DNA of 64,000 bases from Terrabacter sp. Root85 (GTDB taxonomy: Bacteria > Actinomycetota > Actinomycetes > Actinomycetales > Dermatophilaceae), in NCBI RefSeq assembly GCF_001429185.1, contig NZ_LMIW01000001.1:957490-1021489 (forward strand). The letters run 5' to 3'. The notes beneath the pieces are model-generated. The model was not told the origin of the DNA and searched no databases. It worked only from the letters and a program-made list of their open reading frames with translations. Shown here in pieces: positions 23,778 through 31,633 of the stretch. Numbering within the stretch: position 1 is the stretch's first letter; the number at the start of each line of letters is the position of its first letter. The translations under genes and the position numbers were made by a program.

Positions 23778-24848
23778 GTGTCCACGGCCTTCGAGAGCAT
23801 CCGCATCGGCCGCTGGGACCTTCCCCAGCGCTTCGTCATGGCCCCGCTGACCCGCAACCGCGCGGGCGAGGGCCAGGCACCGACCGAGCTCAACGCCGAG
23901 TACTACGGCCAGCGCGCGAGCGCCGGCCTCATCATCACCGAGGGCACCCAGCCGAGCGCCGTCGGGCAGGGCTACCTCGACACCCCCGGCATGCACTCCG
24001 ACGAGCAGGTCGCCGGCTGGCGCCTCGTCGCCGATGCCGTGCACGAGGGCGACGGCCGCGTCGTCGTCCAGCTCATGCACGCCGGCCGCATCGCCCACCC
24101 CGACAACAAGGGCGGCCTCGAGAGCCTGGCGCCGAGCGCCATCGCCGCGCCCGGCGAGATCGTGACCCCGAAGGGCCAGCAGGCGTATGCCGTCCCGCGG
24201 GCCCTGGAGACCGACGAGATCCCCGCGCTCGTGGCGGAGTTCGTCCACGCAGCGCGCCAGGCCGTCGCGGCCGGGCTCGACGGCGTCGAGGTGCACGCCG
24301 CGAACGGCTACCTGCCGCACCAGTTCCTCGCGCCGTCGAGCAACGAGCGCACCGACTCCTACGGCGGCTCGCCCGAGAACCGCGCCCGCCTGACCGTCGA
24401 GATCACGAAGGCCGTGGCCGAGGCGATCGGCGCCGACCGCGTCGGCATCCGCATCTCGCCCGCGCACAACATCCAGGGCGTCCTCGAGGAGGACGAGGCC
24501 GAGACGGCCGCGACCTACGAGTCGCTCGTGGAGGGCATCGCCCCGCTCGGGCTCGCCTACCTCAGCATCCTCGGCGACCCGGAGTCCGACCTCGTCCGCG
24601 ATCTGCGCAAGCGTTTCGACGGCCCGGTCATCCTCAACACCGGCTTCGGCAAGGTCACCGAGCTGGCCGACGTCGAGGACATCCTCGAGCGCGACCTCGG
24701 TGACCTCGTCGCCGTAGGGCGCGAGTTCCTCGCCAACCCGGACCTCGTCCGTCGCTGGCGCGAGGGCGCCCCACTCAACGAGCCGAACTCCGCCACCTTC
24801 TACGGCGGCGGGGCCGAGGGCTACACGGACTACCCCGCCCTCCCCTGA
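23778..24848 (+). CDS. Old Yellow Enzyme family ene-reductase
   Basis: The 356-residue protein is an FMN-dependent alkene reductase of the OYE family. It has the N-terminal MAPLTRNRA, LIITEGTQPSA, VVQLMHAGR, and the substrate-site pair VEVHAANGYLPHQFL (His-x-x-Asn), then TDSYGGSPENRARL and AVGREFLANPDL at the phosphate site. Such enzymes reduce activated C=C bonds with NAD(P)H, including electrophilic toxins. GTG 23778 follows GAGGAG; an earlier GTG at 23763 is less well placed. The gene stands alone and ends at the 24878-24932 hairpin. Confidence 0.93.
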   Translation: MSTAFESIRIGRWDLPQRFVMAPLTRNRAGEGQAPTELNAEYYGQRASAGLIITEGTQPSAVGQGYLDTPGMHSDEQVAGWRLVADAVHEGDGRVVVQLMHAGRIAHPDNKGGLESLAPSAIAAPGEIVTPKGQQAYAVPRALETDEIPALVAEFVHAARQAVAAGLDGVEVHAANGYLPHQFLAPSSNERTDSYGGSPENRARLTVEITKAVAEAIGADRVGIRISPAHNIQGVLEEDEAETAATYESLVEGIAPLGLAYLSILGDPESDLVRDLRKRFDGPVILNTGFGKVTELADVEDILERDLGDLVAVGREFLANPDLVRRWREGAPLNEPNSATFYGGGAEGYTDYPALP

Positions 24849-24877
24849 CACCCCACCGTCGAGTGAGCGCCCGGTAA

Positions 24878-24932
24878 CAGTCGAGTGAGCGCCCCGTCAC
24901 AGACCACCTGTGGCGGGGCGCTCACTCGACTG
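24878..24932 (+). terminator. 25-bp-stem hairpin built of GCGCTCACTCGA repeats
   Basis: Arms 24878-24902 and 24908-24932 pair over 25 positions with one G-T pair and a 5-nt loop ACCAC. Partial extra arm copies lie at about 24857 and 24940. It separates the convergent OYE and GNAT genes and shares the GCGCTCACTCGA core with the hairpin region at 14561-14735. Confidence 0.85.
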
Positions 24933-25011
24933 GGACGAAGCGCTCACTCGACTGGGCCAGGTCGGATGGGCATCGGCGTAGGCCGGTCAGGTGGGCGCCG
25001 GCGCTGGCCCG

Positions 25012-25659
25012 TCAGGTGGGCTCGGGCGGGTTCTCGGCGGCGCCCCCGGACGGGAGCGGGTCGCCGAGGGGTCGCTGGACCCACGCGACGTCGTGCGAGG
25101 CGCCGAACTTCCAGCCGATGTCGCGGTAGGTGCCGACCGGCTCGAAGCCCATCGCCGCGTGCAGCCGCCCGCTCGCCTCGTTGGGCTGGGTCATCCCGGC
25201 CGCCGCCATCCGGTAGCCGCGGGCCGTGAGCCGCTCGAGCAGAGCCTCGTAGAGCCGCCGCCCACCGCCACGACCCCGCCGATCGCCCGCGAGGTAGACC
25301 GACACCTCGCACGACCACCGGTACGCCGCCCGCTCCTTGAACGGTCCGGCATACGCGTAGCCGACGACCTCGCCCGCGTCCTCGAGCACGAGGAAGGCGT
25401 GCCGCGCCTGCGCCTTGGCGATCCGGCGCTCCATCTCGGCGACGTCGGGCCGCTCCGTCTCGAAGGTGACCGTCGTGCCGGTGACGTAGGGGGCGTAGAT
25501 CGCAGCGCACGCGGCGGCGTCGCCGGGCGTGGCATCACGCACCGCCGGCGCATCGGTCGCACCGGTCGCATCGGGCGCATCGGTCGTACCGGTCGTAGCG
25601 GTCGCCGCGATCCGGTCGAGAACGTCGGGCACGTCGGGCACGTCGGGAACGTCGGACAT
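25012..25659 (-). CDS. GNAT N-acetyltransferase (phosphinothricin-acetyltransferase-like)
   Basis: The 215-residue protein has an acidic N-terminal repeat (DVPDVPDVPDV, residues 3-13) and low-complexity segment, then a GNAT domain from residue about 40. RDATPGDAAACAAIYAPYV, followed by GTTVTFETE, is typical of the Pat/Bar group, and acetyl-CoA is bound at DRRGRGGGRRLYEALL. Members acetylate phosphinothricin, methionine sulfoximine or amino acids; resistance is not proven. ATG 25659 is supported by the TAGCAT box 6 nt upstream. The C-terminus is extended by a Pro/Gly-rich tail. Confidence 0.88.
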   Translation of the reverse strand: MSDVPDVPDVPDVLDRIAATATTGTTDAPDATGATDAPAVRDATPGDAAACAAIYAPYVTGTTVTFETERPDVAEMERRIAKAQARHAFLVLEDAGEVVGYAYAGPFKERAAYRWSCEVSVYLAGDRRGRGGGRRLYEALLERLTARGYRMAAAGMTQPNEASGRLHAAMGFEPVGTYRDIGWKFGASHDVAWVQRPLGDPLPSGGAAENPPEPT

Positions 25660-25665
25660 GCGCCG

Positions 25666-25671
25666 ATGCTA
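25666..25671 (-). promoter_or_regulatory. -10 box TAGCAT of putative leaderless GNAT transcript
   Basis: TAGCAT on the minus strand precedes ATG 25659 by 6 nt. It overlaps the stop region of the channel gene upstream, so the GNAT gene can be transcribed on its own. Confidence 0.5.
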
Positions 25672-26679
25672 GGCCGAGCCCTCGGCACCGGGCCTGCCCG
25701 GTGGGTCGTCCTCCGGCTCCTCCGGCTCGCCCTCGGGAGGCGGCTGCTGCGTCCTCGACGAGTCCAACGCCTCGAAGAGGGTGCGAGGGGCGCGGGCCCC
25801 GCCCGGCACCCCGCCGGCGCCGACAGCGGCCGAGGCGCGCGGCATACCCGCCGCGAAGCGAGCGACGATGAGCGCGACGAAGGTGACGAGGTAGACCTGG
25901 CCGATGACGGCCTCACTCGCCGCGGCCATCCGGCCGAGATCCGTCACTGCTGCGACGTCACCGAAACCGACCGTCGAGATCGTCACGAGGCTGAAGTACA
26001 TGTACGTCGTCGTCGGCACGTCCTCACCGAAGAAGGGGGTCGACGTGAACGCATCGAGGGTCTGGAAGAGGAAGGCATAGGTCACGGCGATCTGGAGGTA
26101 GGCAGCGACCGAGCCCATGATGGTCTGGACGGTGACCACCGTGTGCTGCAGCACCCGTCGGGCGATGAGCACCGGCGTCAGCGCGGCGGCGAGCAGCCAC
26201 ACCGTCTCGGGGGGCACCGTCTGGGTGCCGTCGGCGCGACGGTAGGTCAACGTCGCGACGCTGAGGATGAGGACCGCGGCGACGAGGACGTTGACGGCCC
26301 GACGCCAGCGACGTCGCAACCCTGACGCACGGGCGGCCGCGACGAGCGCCAGGCCACTGATCGCGTGCGCGAAGAGCTGGGCGACGACCGAGCCACGGGT
26401 GTCGACGAGTCCTTGGACGGCGATCGTGGCCAGCACGAGGACGAGGACGAGTCCGTACCGATCGAGGAGGGGGCGGCGGACGAGGACTTTTCGGCGCTCC
26501 GCGCGGCTCGTCGGGCCGGAAAGGTTGGGCCGGTCTGGCCGGTCTGGACGGTCGGGACGGTCGGGCGCACTCGTCGGGGCGGTCCTCGGCGCCTTCGCGT
26601 CGTCGTCCGCCCCGCGTTCGGGCCCGCGCTTCTGCCCACGCTCCTGCCCGTGATCGGGCCCGCTGCTGGACTCGGCCAT
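25669..26679 (-). CDS. K+-channel-like ion channel protein
   Basis: The 336-residue protein has a charged N-terminus with PDRP repeats (about residues 38-52), then five to six membrane segments and a pore loop with the selectivity filter TVGFGD, followed by a last helix (GQVYLVTFVALIVARF). It resembles bacterial ion-trans-2 channels, where TVGYGD or TVGFGD selects K+. The C-terminal tail of about 50 residues is Pro/Glu-rich. No ligand-binding RCK domain is present. AGGAGG lies close before the ATG at 26679. Confidence 0.88.
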   Translation of the reverse strand: MAESSSGPDHGQERGQKRGPERGADDDAKAPRTAPTSAPDRPDRPDRPDRPNLSGPTSRAERRKVLVRRPLLDRYGLVLVLVLATIAVQGLVDTRGSVVAQLFAHAISGLALVAAARASGLRRRWRRAVNVLVAAVLILSVATLTYRRADGTQTVPPETVWLLAAALTPVLIARRVLQHTVVTVQTIMGSVAAYLQIAVTYAFLFQTLDAFTSTPFFGEDVPTTTYMYFSLVTISTVGFGDVAAVTDLGRMAAASEAVIGQVYLVTFVALIVARFAAGMPRASAAVGAGGVPGGARAPRTLFEALDSSRTQQPPPEGEPEEPEDDPPGRPGAEGSA

Positions 26680-26760
26680 GCCGCCCTCCTCGAGGGTCGC
26701 GGGGGGATGGGCTCCCGAGTCCGAGGATAGGGCGGTGGGGCCACCCGCGCCCGTAGGTCG

Positions 26761-26987
26761 TCAGAGACCGCGCCGACCGAGGGCGTACGCCATGGTCGAG
26801 CACCTGCTCGGCGGTCTCCTCCGGCGTCAGCGCGGACGTGTCGAACCCACCAGCCGATCTCACCGAAGTCCCACCGCATCAGGGCCACGAGCGCCTCCCG
26901 CCCGTCGGAGTCGAACTGGTCCTCGGGGTCGCGCAGCCCGTTGCGCCGGCACGGGTCGTATGCCGCCGCGAGCGTGGTCGGGCAGAC
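26761..26987 (-). pseudogene. Remnant of a decayed gene
   Basis: On the minus strand one frame reads LAAAYDPCRRNGLRDPEDQ then ALVALMRWDFGEIGW. A second frame continues with GGFDTSALTPEETAEQVLD, and a third ends AYALGRRGL and stop at 26761. The three pieces join in a natural order and look like the C-terminal 70-75 residues of one protein with two frameshifts; the rest is missing. The style recalls small nucleotide kinases, but I cannot name the family with confidence. The remainder of the 380-bp gap between 26680 and 27059 shows nothing else. Confidence 0.5.
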
Positions 26988-27059
26988 ACGGTGACGTACG
27001 CTCGAGGTGGGTCGACGAACCCGGGCTGCCGAGCAGCCAGGCCACGAGAGGAGACGGAC

Positions 27060-27386
27060 ATGAGCGTCCTGCGCCATCGCACGTCCGCCGACGTGGCCGT
27101 GCTCCCCGCCCTCGCCGCGAGCTTCGCCGCGGCGGTCGTCGTCCTCCTCGGCACCCTTCTCGGCACCGTCTCGGGTGCGGGAGCCGGTCAGGTGCTCCTC
27201 ACCGCGGCGACTGTCGGCGTCCTGACGGTCGTGCTCGCCACGACCGCGGTGCGCACGGTGCGTCCGGTGCCGGTGCGCGTCCACGCGTCGGGGGTCCCCG
27301 GCGCCGTGCCCGCGTCGACGGCGTACTGGTGCGCCCTCGACGCGCCGCGCTGCCCCCAGCGTCCTCGGGCCCCGGGTCGGCACTGA
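27060..27386 (+). CDS. Small two-helix membrane protein next to YidC (DUF6412-like)
   Basis: This 108-residue protein has two hydrophobic segments (about residues 13-35 and 42-62) and a polar tail ending CPQRPRAPGRH. Small proteins of this build, with a Cys- and Arg/Pro-rich tail, are encoded beside the accessory YidC of several actinobacteria under the name DUF6412; I assign this by context and pattern only. ATG 27060 follows GAGAGGAG. The YidC gene begins 81 bp downstream on the same strand, so both are likely in one operon. Confidence 0.7.
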   Translation: MSVLRHRTSADVAVLPALAASFAAAVVVLLGTLLGTVSGAGAGQVLLTAATVGVLTVVLATTAVRTVRPVPVRVHASGVPGAVPASTAYWCALDAPRCPQRPRAPGRH

Positions 27387-27467
27387 CCCCGTTCGTCGCA
27401 CCTGCGACGTCCGGGACTCTGCCCACCCATCCCGGCCCCGCGCGGGCCCGAGCCGAGGAGCTCACCC

Positions 27468-28328
27468 ATGCCTGACCTGCTGTCCCCCTTCACCCATGCC
27501 GTCGCCGCGGTGCTCGCGGCCACCCACGACGTTGCCGGCGCGCTCGGCCTGAGCCCGGGCTCCGCGGGCGCCTGGCTGCTCGCCGTCGCGCTGCTCGTCG
27601 TCGCCGTCCGCACGGTGCTGCTGCCCGTGACCATCCACGGGGTGCGCAGCTCGCACGCCCGCGCCCACGCCGCGCCCCAGCTGCGTGAGCTCCGCCAGAG
27701 GTATGCCGGCAGCCGCGACCTCGAGCAGCTGACCGCGATGCGCGCCGAGCAGAAGGCGATCCACGCCGAGCACGGCGTCTCGGGGTGGAGCCTCGCGCCG
27801 GCGCTGCTCCAGCTGCCGCTCTTCTACGCGCTCTACCGCGTCGTCTCCGACCTCACGGCCGGCCACTCGGTCGGGGCGCTCGACGCCGGGCTCGTCGCCT
27901 CGGCGTCGGCCGCGTCTCTCGCCGGGCTGCACCTGACGAGCCACCTCGGCACGACGCTGGGGTCGAACCCCCCGGCCGGGCTCGTCCTCGTCGCGGTCGC
28001 GCTCGGGGCAGCCGCGCTCAGCCTGCTCGCGCAGCGCTGGTTCGTGCTGCCGATGACCGACGTCACCGACCTGCCCGAGGGGATGGCGACGGTCCAGCGG
28101 CTCATGCCGTGGCTCGGCGCGGTCGGCGTCCTCGCAGCGGCGCTCGTCGTGCCGGCGGGCCTCATCGCGTACTGGTTCGTCAACAACGCCTGGACCTTCG
28201 CACAGCAGGGCATCATCTGGCGCTTCGCCCCGACGCCGGGCTCACCGGCCGCGAGGCGACGTGACGCCAGGGTGCTGGAGGGCGCCGCATCCCGACGACC
28301 CGGTGACGGCGTACCCCGTCTGCGGTGA
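27468..28328 (+). CDS. YidC/Oxa1 family membrane protein insertase
   Basis: The 286-residue protein carries the Oxa1/YidC core: a first helix ending in VRTVLLPVTIHGVRSS, a charged hairpin with APQLRELRQRY and MRAEQKAIHAEHG, the helix LLQLPLFYALYRVV, and a final helix with GLIAYWFVNNAWTFAQQ. Such proteins insert and fold membrane proteins with or without SecYEG. Because the gene lies away from rnpA/rpmH, it is probably an accessory copy. No lipobox is seen. The C-terminal 30 residues are basic, as needed for ribosome contact. Confidence 0.92.
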   Translation: MPDLLSPFTHAVAAVLAATHDVAGALGLSPGSAGAWLLAVALLVVAVRTVLLPVTIHGVRSSHARAHAAPQLRELRQRYAGSRDLEQLTAMRAEQKAIHAEHGVSGWSLAPALLQLPLFYALYRVVSDLTAGHSVGALDAGLVASASAASLAGLHLTSHLGTTLGSNPPAGLVLVAVALGAAALSLLAQRWFVLPMTDVTDLPEGMATVQRLMPWLGAVGVLAAALVVPAGLIAYWFVNNAWTFAQQGIIWRFAPTPGSPAARRRDARVLEGAASRRPGDGVPRLR

Positions 28329-28363
28329 GGGCGCGACCCCTCGCCGAGGTCGGGGGTGGCGTC

Positions 28364-28369
28364 TAGCGT
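28364..28369 (+). promoter_or_regulatory. -10 box TAGCGT of putative leaderless DinB-family transcript
   Basis: TAGCGT is followed by 7 nt and GTG 28377, with no ribosome-binding sequence in between. Confidence 0.5.
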
Positions 28370-28376
28370 GGTCGGC

Positions 28377-29087
28377 GTGAGCGCGACGCCGAGCGGGACC
28401 AGCCACGTGAGTGGGACGAGCGAGTCGACGAGGGTGGGCGGGCCCCACCTCGTCGACGACCTCCTGCGCTACCTGCAGGAGGGGCGTGACGGGCTGCTCA
28501 AGGCGCTCGACGGGCTGGGCGACTACGACGTGCGGCGCCCGATCACGCCGAGCGGCACCAACCTGCTCGGGCTCGTCAAGCACGTCGCCGGCGTCCAGCT
28601 CGCCTACCTCGGCGACTCGGTCGGGCGGCCGTCGGGCGAGCGGCTGCCGTGGGTCGAGGACGGCTCGATCTGGGACTCGGCCGACATGTGGGCGACGGCC
28701 GAGGAGTCGCGTGCCGACCTCGTCCGGCTCTACGAGCGGGCCGCGGTGCACTGCGACGCCACCGTGCGCGAGCTCGGGCTCGACGCCCCGGCGAGCGTCG
28801 CGTGGTGGCCGGAGGAGGGCCGGTCGACGACGCTCGGGTCGCTGCTCGTGCGCTGCGTCGCCGAGGTGTCGCAGCACGCCGGGCACGCCGACATCCTCCG
28901 GGAGACGATCGACGGGCGGGGCGGACGCGACCACGACGACCTGGGCGGCGAGGCGTGGTGGACCGACCACCTGGCGCGCATCCAGGCCGCCGCCGACGCG
29001 CACCGCACGCCGCCGACCGGTGACGGGGCCGGTGACGCGGCCGCTGACGCAGCCGCTGACGCAGCCGACGGCGGGGCCGGCTCATGA
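28377..29087 (+). CDS. DinB/mycothiol-transferase-like protein
   Basis: The 236-residue protein has the four-helix DinB-like fold: LVDDLLRYLQEGRDGLLKAL, LLGLVKHVAGVQLAYLGD with the metal-site His, and VAEVSQHAGHADILRE with the other His residues. In actinobacteria this family includes mycothiol-dependent transferases and maleylpyruvate isomerase relatives. The tail is an Asp/Ala repeat (DAAADAAADAAD). GTG 28377 is selected because of the -10 box 7 nt upstream. Its stop overlaps the sulfatase ATG in an ATGA, so the two are co-translated. Confidence 0.85.
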   Translation: MSATPSGTSHVSGTSESTRVGGPHLVDDLLRYLQEGRDGLLKALDGLGDYDVRRPITPSGTNLLGLVKHVAGVQLAYLGDSVGRPSGERLPWVEDGSIWDSADMWATAEESRADLVRLYERAAVHCDATVRELGLDAPASVAWWPEEGRSTTLGSLLVRCVAEVSQHAGHADILRETIDGRGGRDHDDLGGEAWWTDHLARIQAAADAHRTPPTGDGAGDAAADAAADAADGGAGS

Positions 29088-30610
29088 GCGACCGCCGGCC
29101 CAACATCGTCTTCATGCTGAGCGACGACCACGCCGCGCACGCCATCGGCACCTACGGCTCGGTCGTCAACCGCACGCCGCACATCGATGCGGTCGCGGCG
29201 GCCGGCGTGCGTCTCGACAACCTCTTCGCGACGAACTCGCTGTGCGCGCCGAGCCGGGCCTCGATCCTCACCGGCACCTACAGCCACGTCAACGGCGTGA
29301 CGACCCTCGACACGTTCATCGACGCGTCGCAGCCGACCTTCGTCACGGCGCTGCGCGAGGCCGGCTACCGCACGGCGTTCGTCGGCAAGTGGCACATGGG
29401 GCAGGGCTCGAGCGGTGGCGTCGACCACGACCCGAAGGGCTTCGACCGGTGGGACGCCCTCATCGACCAGGGCGAGTACCACGACCCGCGCTTCCTCTCC
29501 GCCGACGGGCTGCGCGTCGAGCCGGGCTACGCGACCGACCTCATCACCGACCTCGCCATCGACTGGGTCGAGTCCCTGGACGAGGGCGACCACGACGGGG
29601 ACGGGGACGGCGACGGGGAGAGGCCGCCGTGGTGCGTGCTCGTGTGGCACAAGGCGCCGCACCGACCGTGGGAGCCCGACGCCGCACACGCGGGGATGTA
29701 TGCCGAGGGCGGGCCCGCCGGGGGCACACCCATCCCGGTGCCGGCGACGTTCACCGACGACCTGGCGGGACGGTCCGACACGGCCCGTCGGGCGGCCATG
29801 CGGATCGCCGACCACCTGACCGAGGAGGACCTCAAGCAGCCGGTGCCGCCCGGGCTGTCGGCGGACGAGGAGGCGCTGTGGAAGTACCAGCGCTACATGG
29901 AGGACTACCTCGCGTGCGTCGCGTCCGTCGACGACAACGTCGGTCGTCTGACCGCGTGGCTCACCGACCGGGGCGAGCTCGACGACACGATCGTCGTCTA
30001 CTCCTCCGACCAGGGCTTCTTCCTCGGCGACCACGGGTGGTTCGACAAGCGCTTCATGTACGAGGAGTCGATCCGGATGCCGTTCGTCCTGTCCTACCCG
30101 CGCGCCGTCGCGGCCGGCCAGGCGCTCGACCGGATCGTCACGAACGTGGACATCGCGGCGACCCTGCTCGACGCGGCCGGCGTCGACGTGCCCGAGCGGA
30201 TGCAGGGCCACTCGTTCTGGGGCGACCTCACGGATCCGGCTGGGGCGCAGCGCGACCGGGAGCGGGAGCGCGAGGGCTTCTACTACCGCTACTGGATGCA
30301 CGACGACCGGAGCCACCAGGTCGGGGCGCACTACGGCTACCGCACGCACCGCTACACCCTGATCTTCTTCTACAACGACGGGCTCGGGCTGCCGGGCTGC
30401 TCGGACCGGCGCTTCGCCCAGGAGTGGGAGCTCTACGACCTCGAGGCAGACCCCGAGGAGCTCGTCAACGTCGCAGACGACCCCTCCTATGCCGAGGTGC
30501 GCGACGAGCTCGAGGCGCGGATGTGGCTCGCGCAGCAGGAGGTCGGCGACGATCCCCACCCGGACCAGTCCGTCCCCCGCCTGATCACCGAGGCAGGCTC
30601 GGTCTCCTAG
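29084..30610 (+). CDS. Type I sulfatase
   Basis: This 508-residue hydrolase has the sulfatase signature with the modifiable Cys54 in CAPSRASILTG (C-x-P-S-R), which must be oxidised to formylglycine. Metal ligands are seen in FMLSDDHAAHA and YSSDQGFFLGDHG, and substrate-side residues in FVGKWHMGQG. It probably releases sulfate from an organic sulfate ester or sugar. No signal peptide is visible. The formylglycine-generating enzyme is not in this window. A short Asp/Gly insert (DGDGDGDGE, about residue 172) is unusual. The ATGA overlap with the DinB-like gene suggests functional linkage. Confidence 0.92.
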   Translation: MSDRRPNIVFMLSDDHAAHAIGTYGSVVNRTPHIDAVAAAGVRLDNLFATNSLCAPSRASILTGTYSHVNGVTTLDTFIDASQPTFVTALREAGYRTAFVGKWHMGQGSSGGVDHDPKGFDRWDALIDQGEYHDPRFLSADGLRVEPGYATDLITDLAIDWVESLDEGDHDGDGDGDGERPPWCVLVWHKAPHRPWEPDAAHAGMYAEGGPAGGTPIPVPATFTDDLAGRSDTARRAAMRIADHLTEEDLKQPVPPGLSADEEALWKYQRYMEDYLACVASVDDNVGRLTAWLTDRGELDDTIVVYSSDQGFFLGDHGWFDKRFMYEESIRMPFVLSYPRAVAAGQALDRIVTNVDIAATLLDAAGVDVPERMQGHSFWGDLTDPAGAQRDREREREGFYYRYWMHDDRSHQVGAHYGYRTHRYTLIFFYNDGLGLPGCSDRRFAQEWELYDLEADPEELVNVADDPSYAEVRDELEARMWLAQQEVGDDPHPDQSVPRLITEAGSVS

Positions 30611-30652
30611 GCGATGTCCTGGCCGATGTCCTAGGCGATGGCCTGCTCGATG
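30605..30652. repeat. Four 12-bp units carrying stop codons of both convergent genes
   Basis: TCCTAGGCGATG, TCCTGGCCGATG, TCCTAGGCGATG and GCCTGCTCGATG follow without gaps. The first unit supplies the sulfatase TAG (30608-30610). The third supplies the CHAD stop, read on the minus strand (30631-30633), through the palindrome CCTAGG. The last unit lies inside the CHAD coding sequence. Confidence 0.75.
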
Positions 30653-31533
30653 GCGCGGTCGAGGCGACGCAGGGCCTTGCCGCCGCGGCGCTCGATACGG
30701 TCCGCGGCGCGCTGCTCGTCGGCGTCGAGGTGGCCGAGGAGGAAGGCCGCCGCGACGCCCGCGTCCTCGTCGATGGCCAGGTGCCGCAGCGTCGCCCGGG
30801 TGACGACGGCGTCGTGGTGGTCGCCGAGGAGGCCCTGCACGTCGGCCGCCCGCTCGGCCACCAGGCCGACCGTGGACCCGGTCACCGGCGCCACGGCCTC
30901 GGCGGCGTAGCGCAGCCGCTTGGCGGCCTTGCGCACGTCGTGGAGGCAGGCGGACCGCAGCTCGGGGTCACCCGTGGCGAGGGCGGCCTCGGCGAGGTCC
31001 GCCCGTTCGCGCACTCGCCTGCCCTCCTTGCGCAGCACGGTGCGCACGACCTTCTTCGCGCCGCGCTCGCCGTCGTCCGTGAAGGGCGGGTGCCTGACGA
31101 CGCTGTCGAGCAGGGCGATCGCGGCGGCATACCGACTCGACCCGAGGGTCTCGTCGATGACCTCGGTGGCGGCGGTGGCGTCGAGGTGCAGCCGGGCCCG
31201 GAGACCGGTCACGGCCTCGTCGAGGCCGGTGAGGCCGGCGGGGCCGATGTCGTCGAGGAGCGTGTCGACGAGGTCCTGGACGACCTCGGCGTCGCGCGCC
31301 TCACCGAGGCGACCGGCCGCCCAGCGCAGCTCGTCGCGGAGCGGCTCGGTGACGGCCGGGTCGACGAGCGCGTGGAAGCTGGCGAGGGCGCTGCGGATCC
31401 GACGCATCGCGACCCGGAGGTCGTGGACCCCCTCGGGCTCCCCTGCGCGCACGGCGGCCTCGGCGGTCGCGAGGGCCTCCCGCTGCTCGCGGAGGTGCTC
31501 GCTCAGCAGGGACGCGGCGGACGGCATACGCAT
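30631..31533 (-). CDS. CHAD domain protein
   Basis: The 300-residue protein consists of one CHAD domain, an all-helical fold with conserved His/Lys/Arg: VHDLRVAMRRIRSALASF at residues 36-53 and CLHDVRKAAKRLRYAAEA near 200. CHAD domains bind inorganic polyphosphate and often locate to polyphosphate granules; many are fused to CYTH triphosphatase domains, but this one stands alone. No polyphosphate kinase is nearby. The start could be ATG 31533 or ATG 31527. Confidence 0.9.
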   Translation of the reverse strand: MRMPSAASLLSEHLREQREALATAEAAVRAGEPEGVHDLRVAMRRIRSALASFHALVDPAVTEPLRDELRWAAGRLGEARDAEVVQDLVDTLLDDIGPAGLTGLDEAVTGLRARLHLDATAATEVIDETLGSSRYAAAIALLDSVVRHPPFTDDGERGAKKVVRTVLRKEGRRVRERADLAEAALATGDPELRSACLHDVRKAAKRLRYAAEAVAPVTGSTVGLVAERAADVQGLLGDHHDAVVTRATLRHLAIDEDAGVAAAFLLGHLDADEQRAADRIERRGGKALRRLDRAIEQAIA

Positions 31534-31620
31534 TGTCTACCCCTCAGCACCGTGGACGTCCCCGCTTCGCCGGATCCTGTGAAGACTCGACAGCCCCTGC
31601 CGCTCGGGTCCCAGGAAACG

Positions 31621-31626
31621 TACAGT
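31621..31626 (+). promoter_or_regulatory. -10 box TACAGT of putative leaderless protease transcript
   Basis: TACAGT is followed by 7 nt (CGAAAAG) and GTG 31634. There is no ribosome-binding sequence. Confidence 0.5.
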
Positions 31627-31633
31627 CGAAAAG

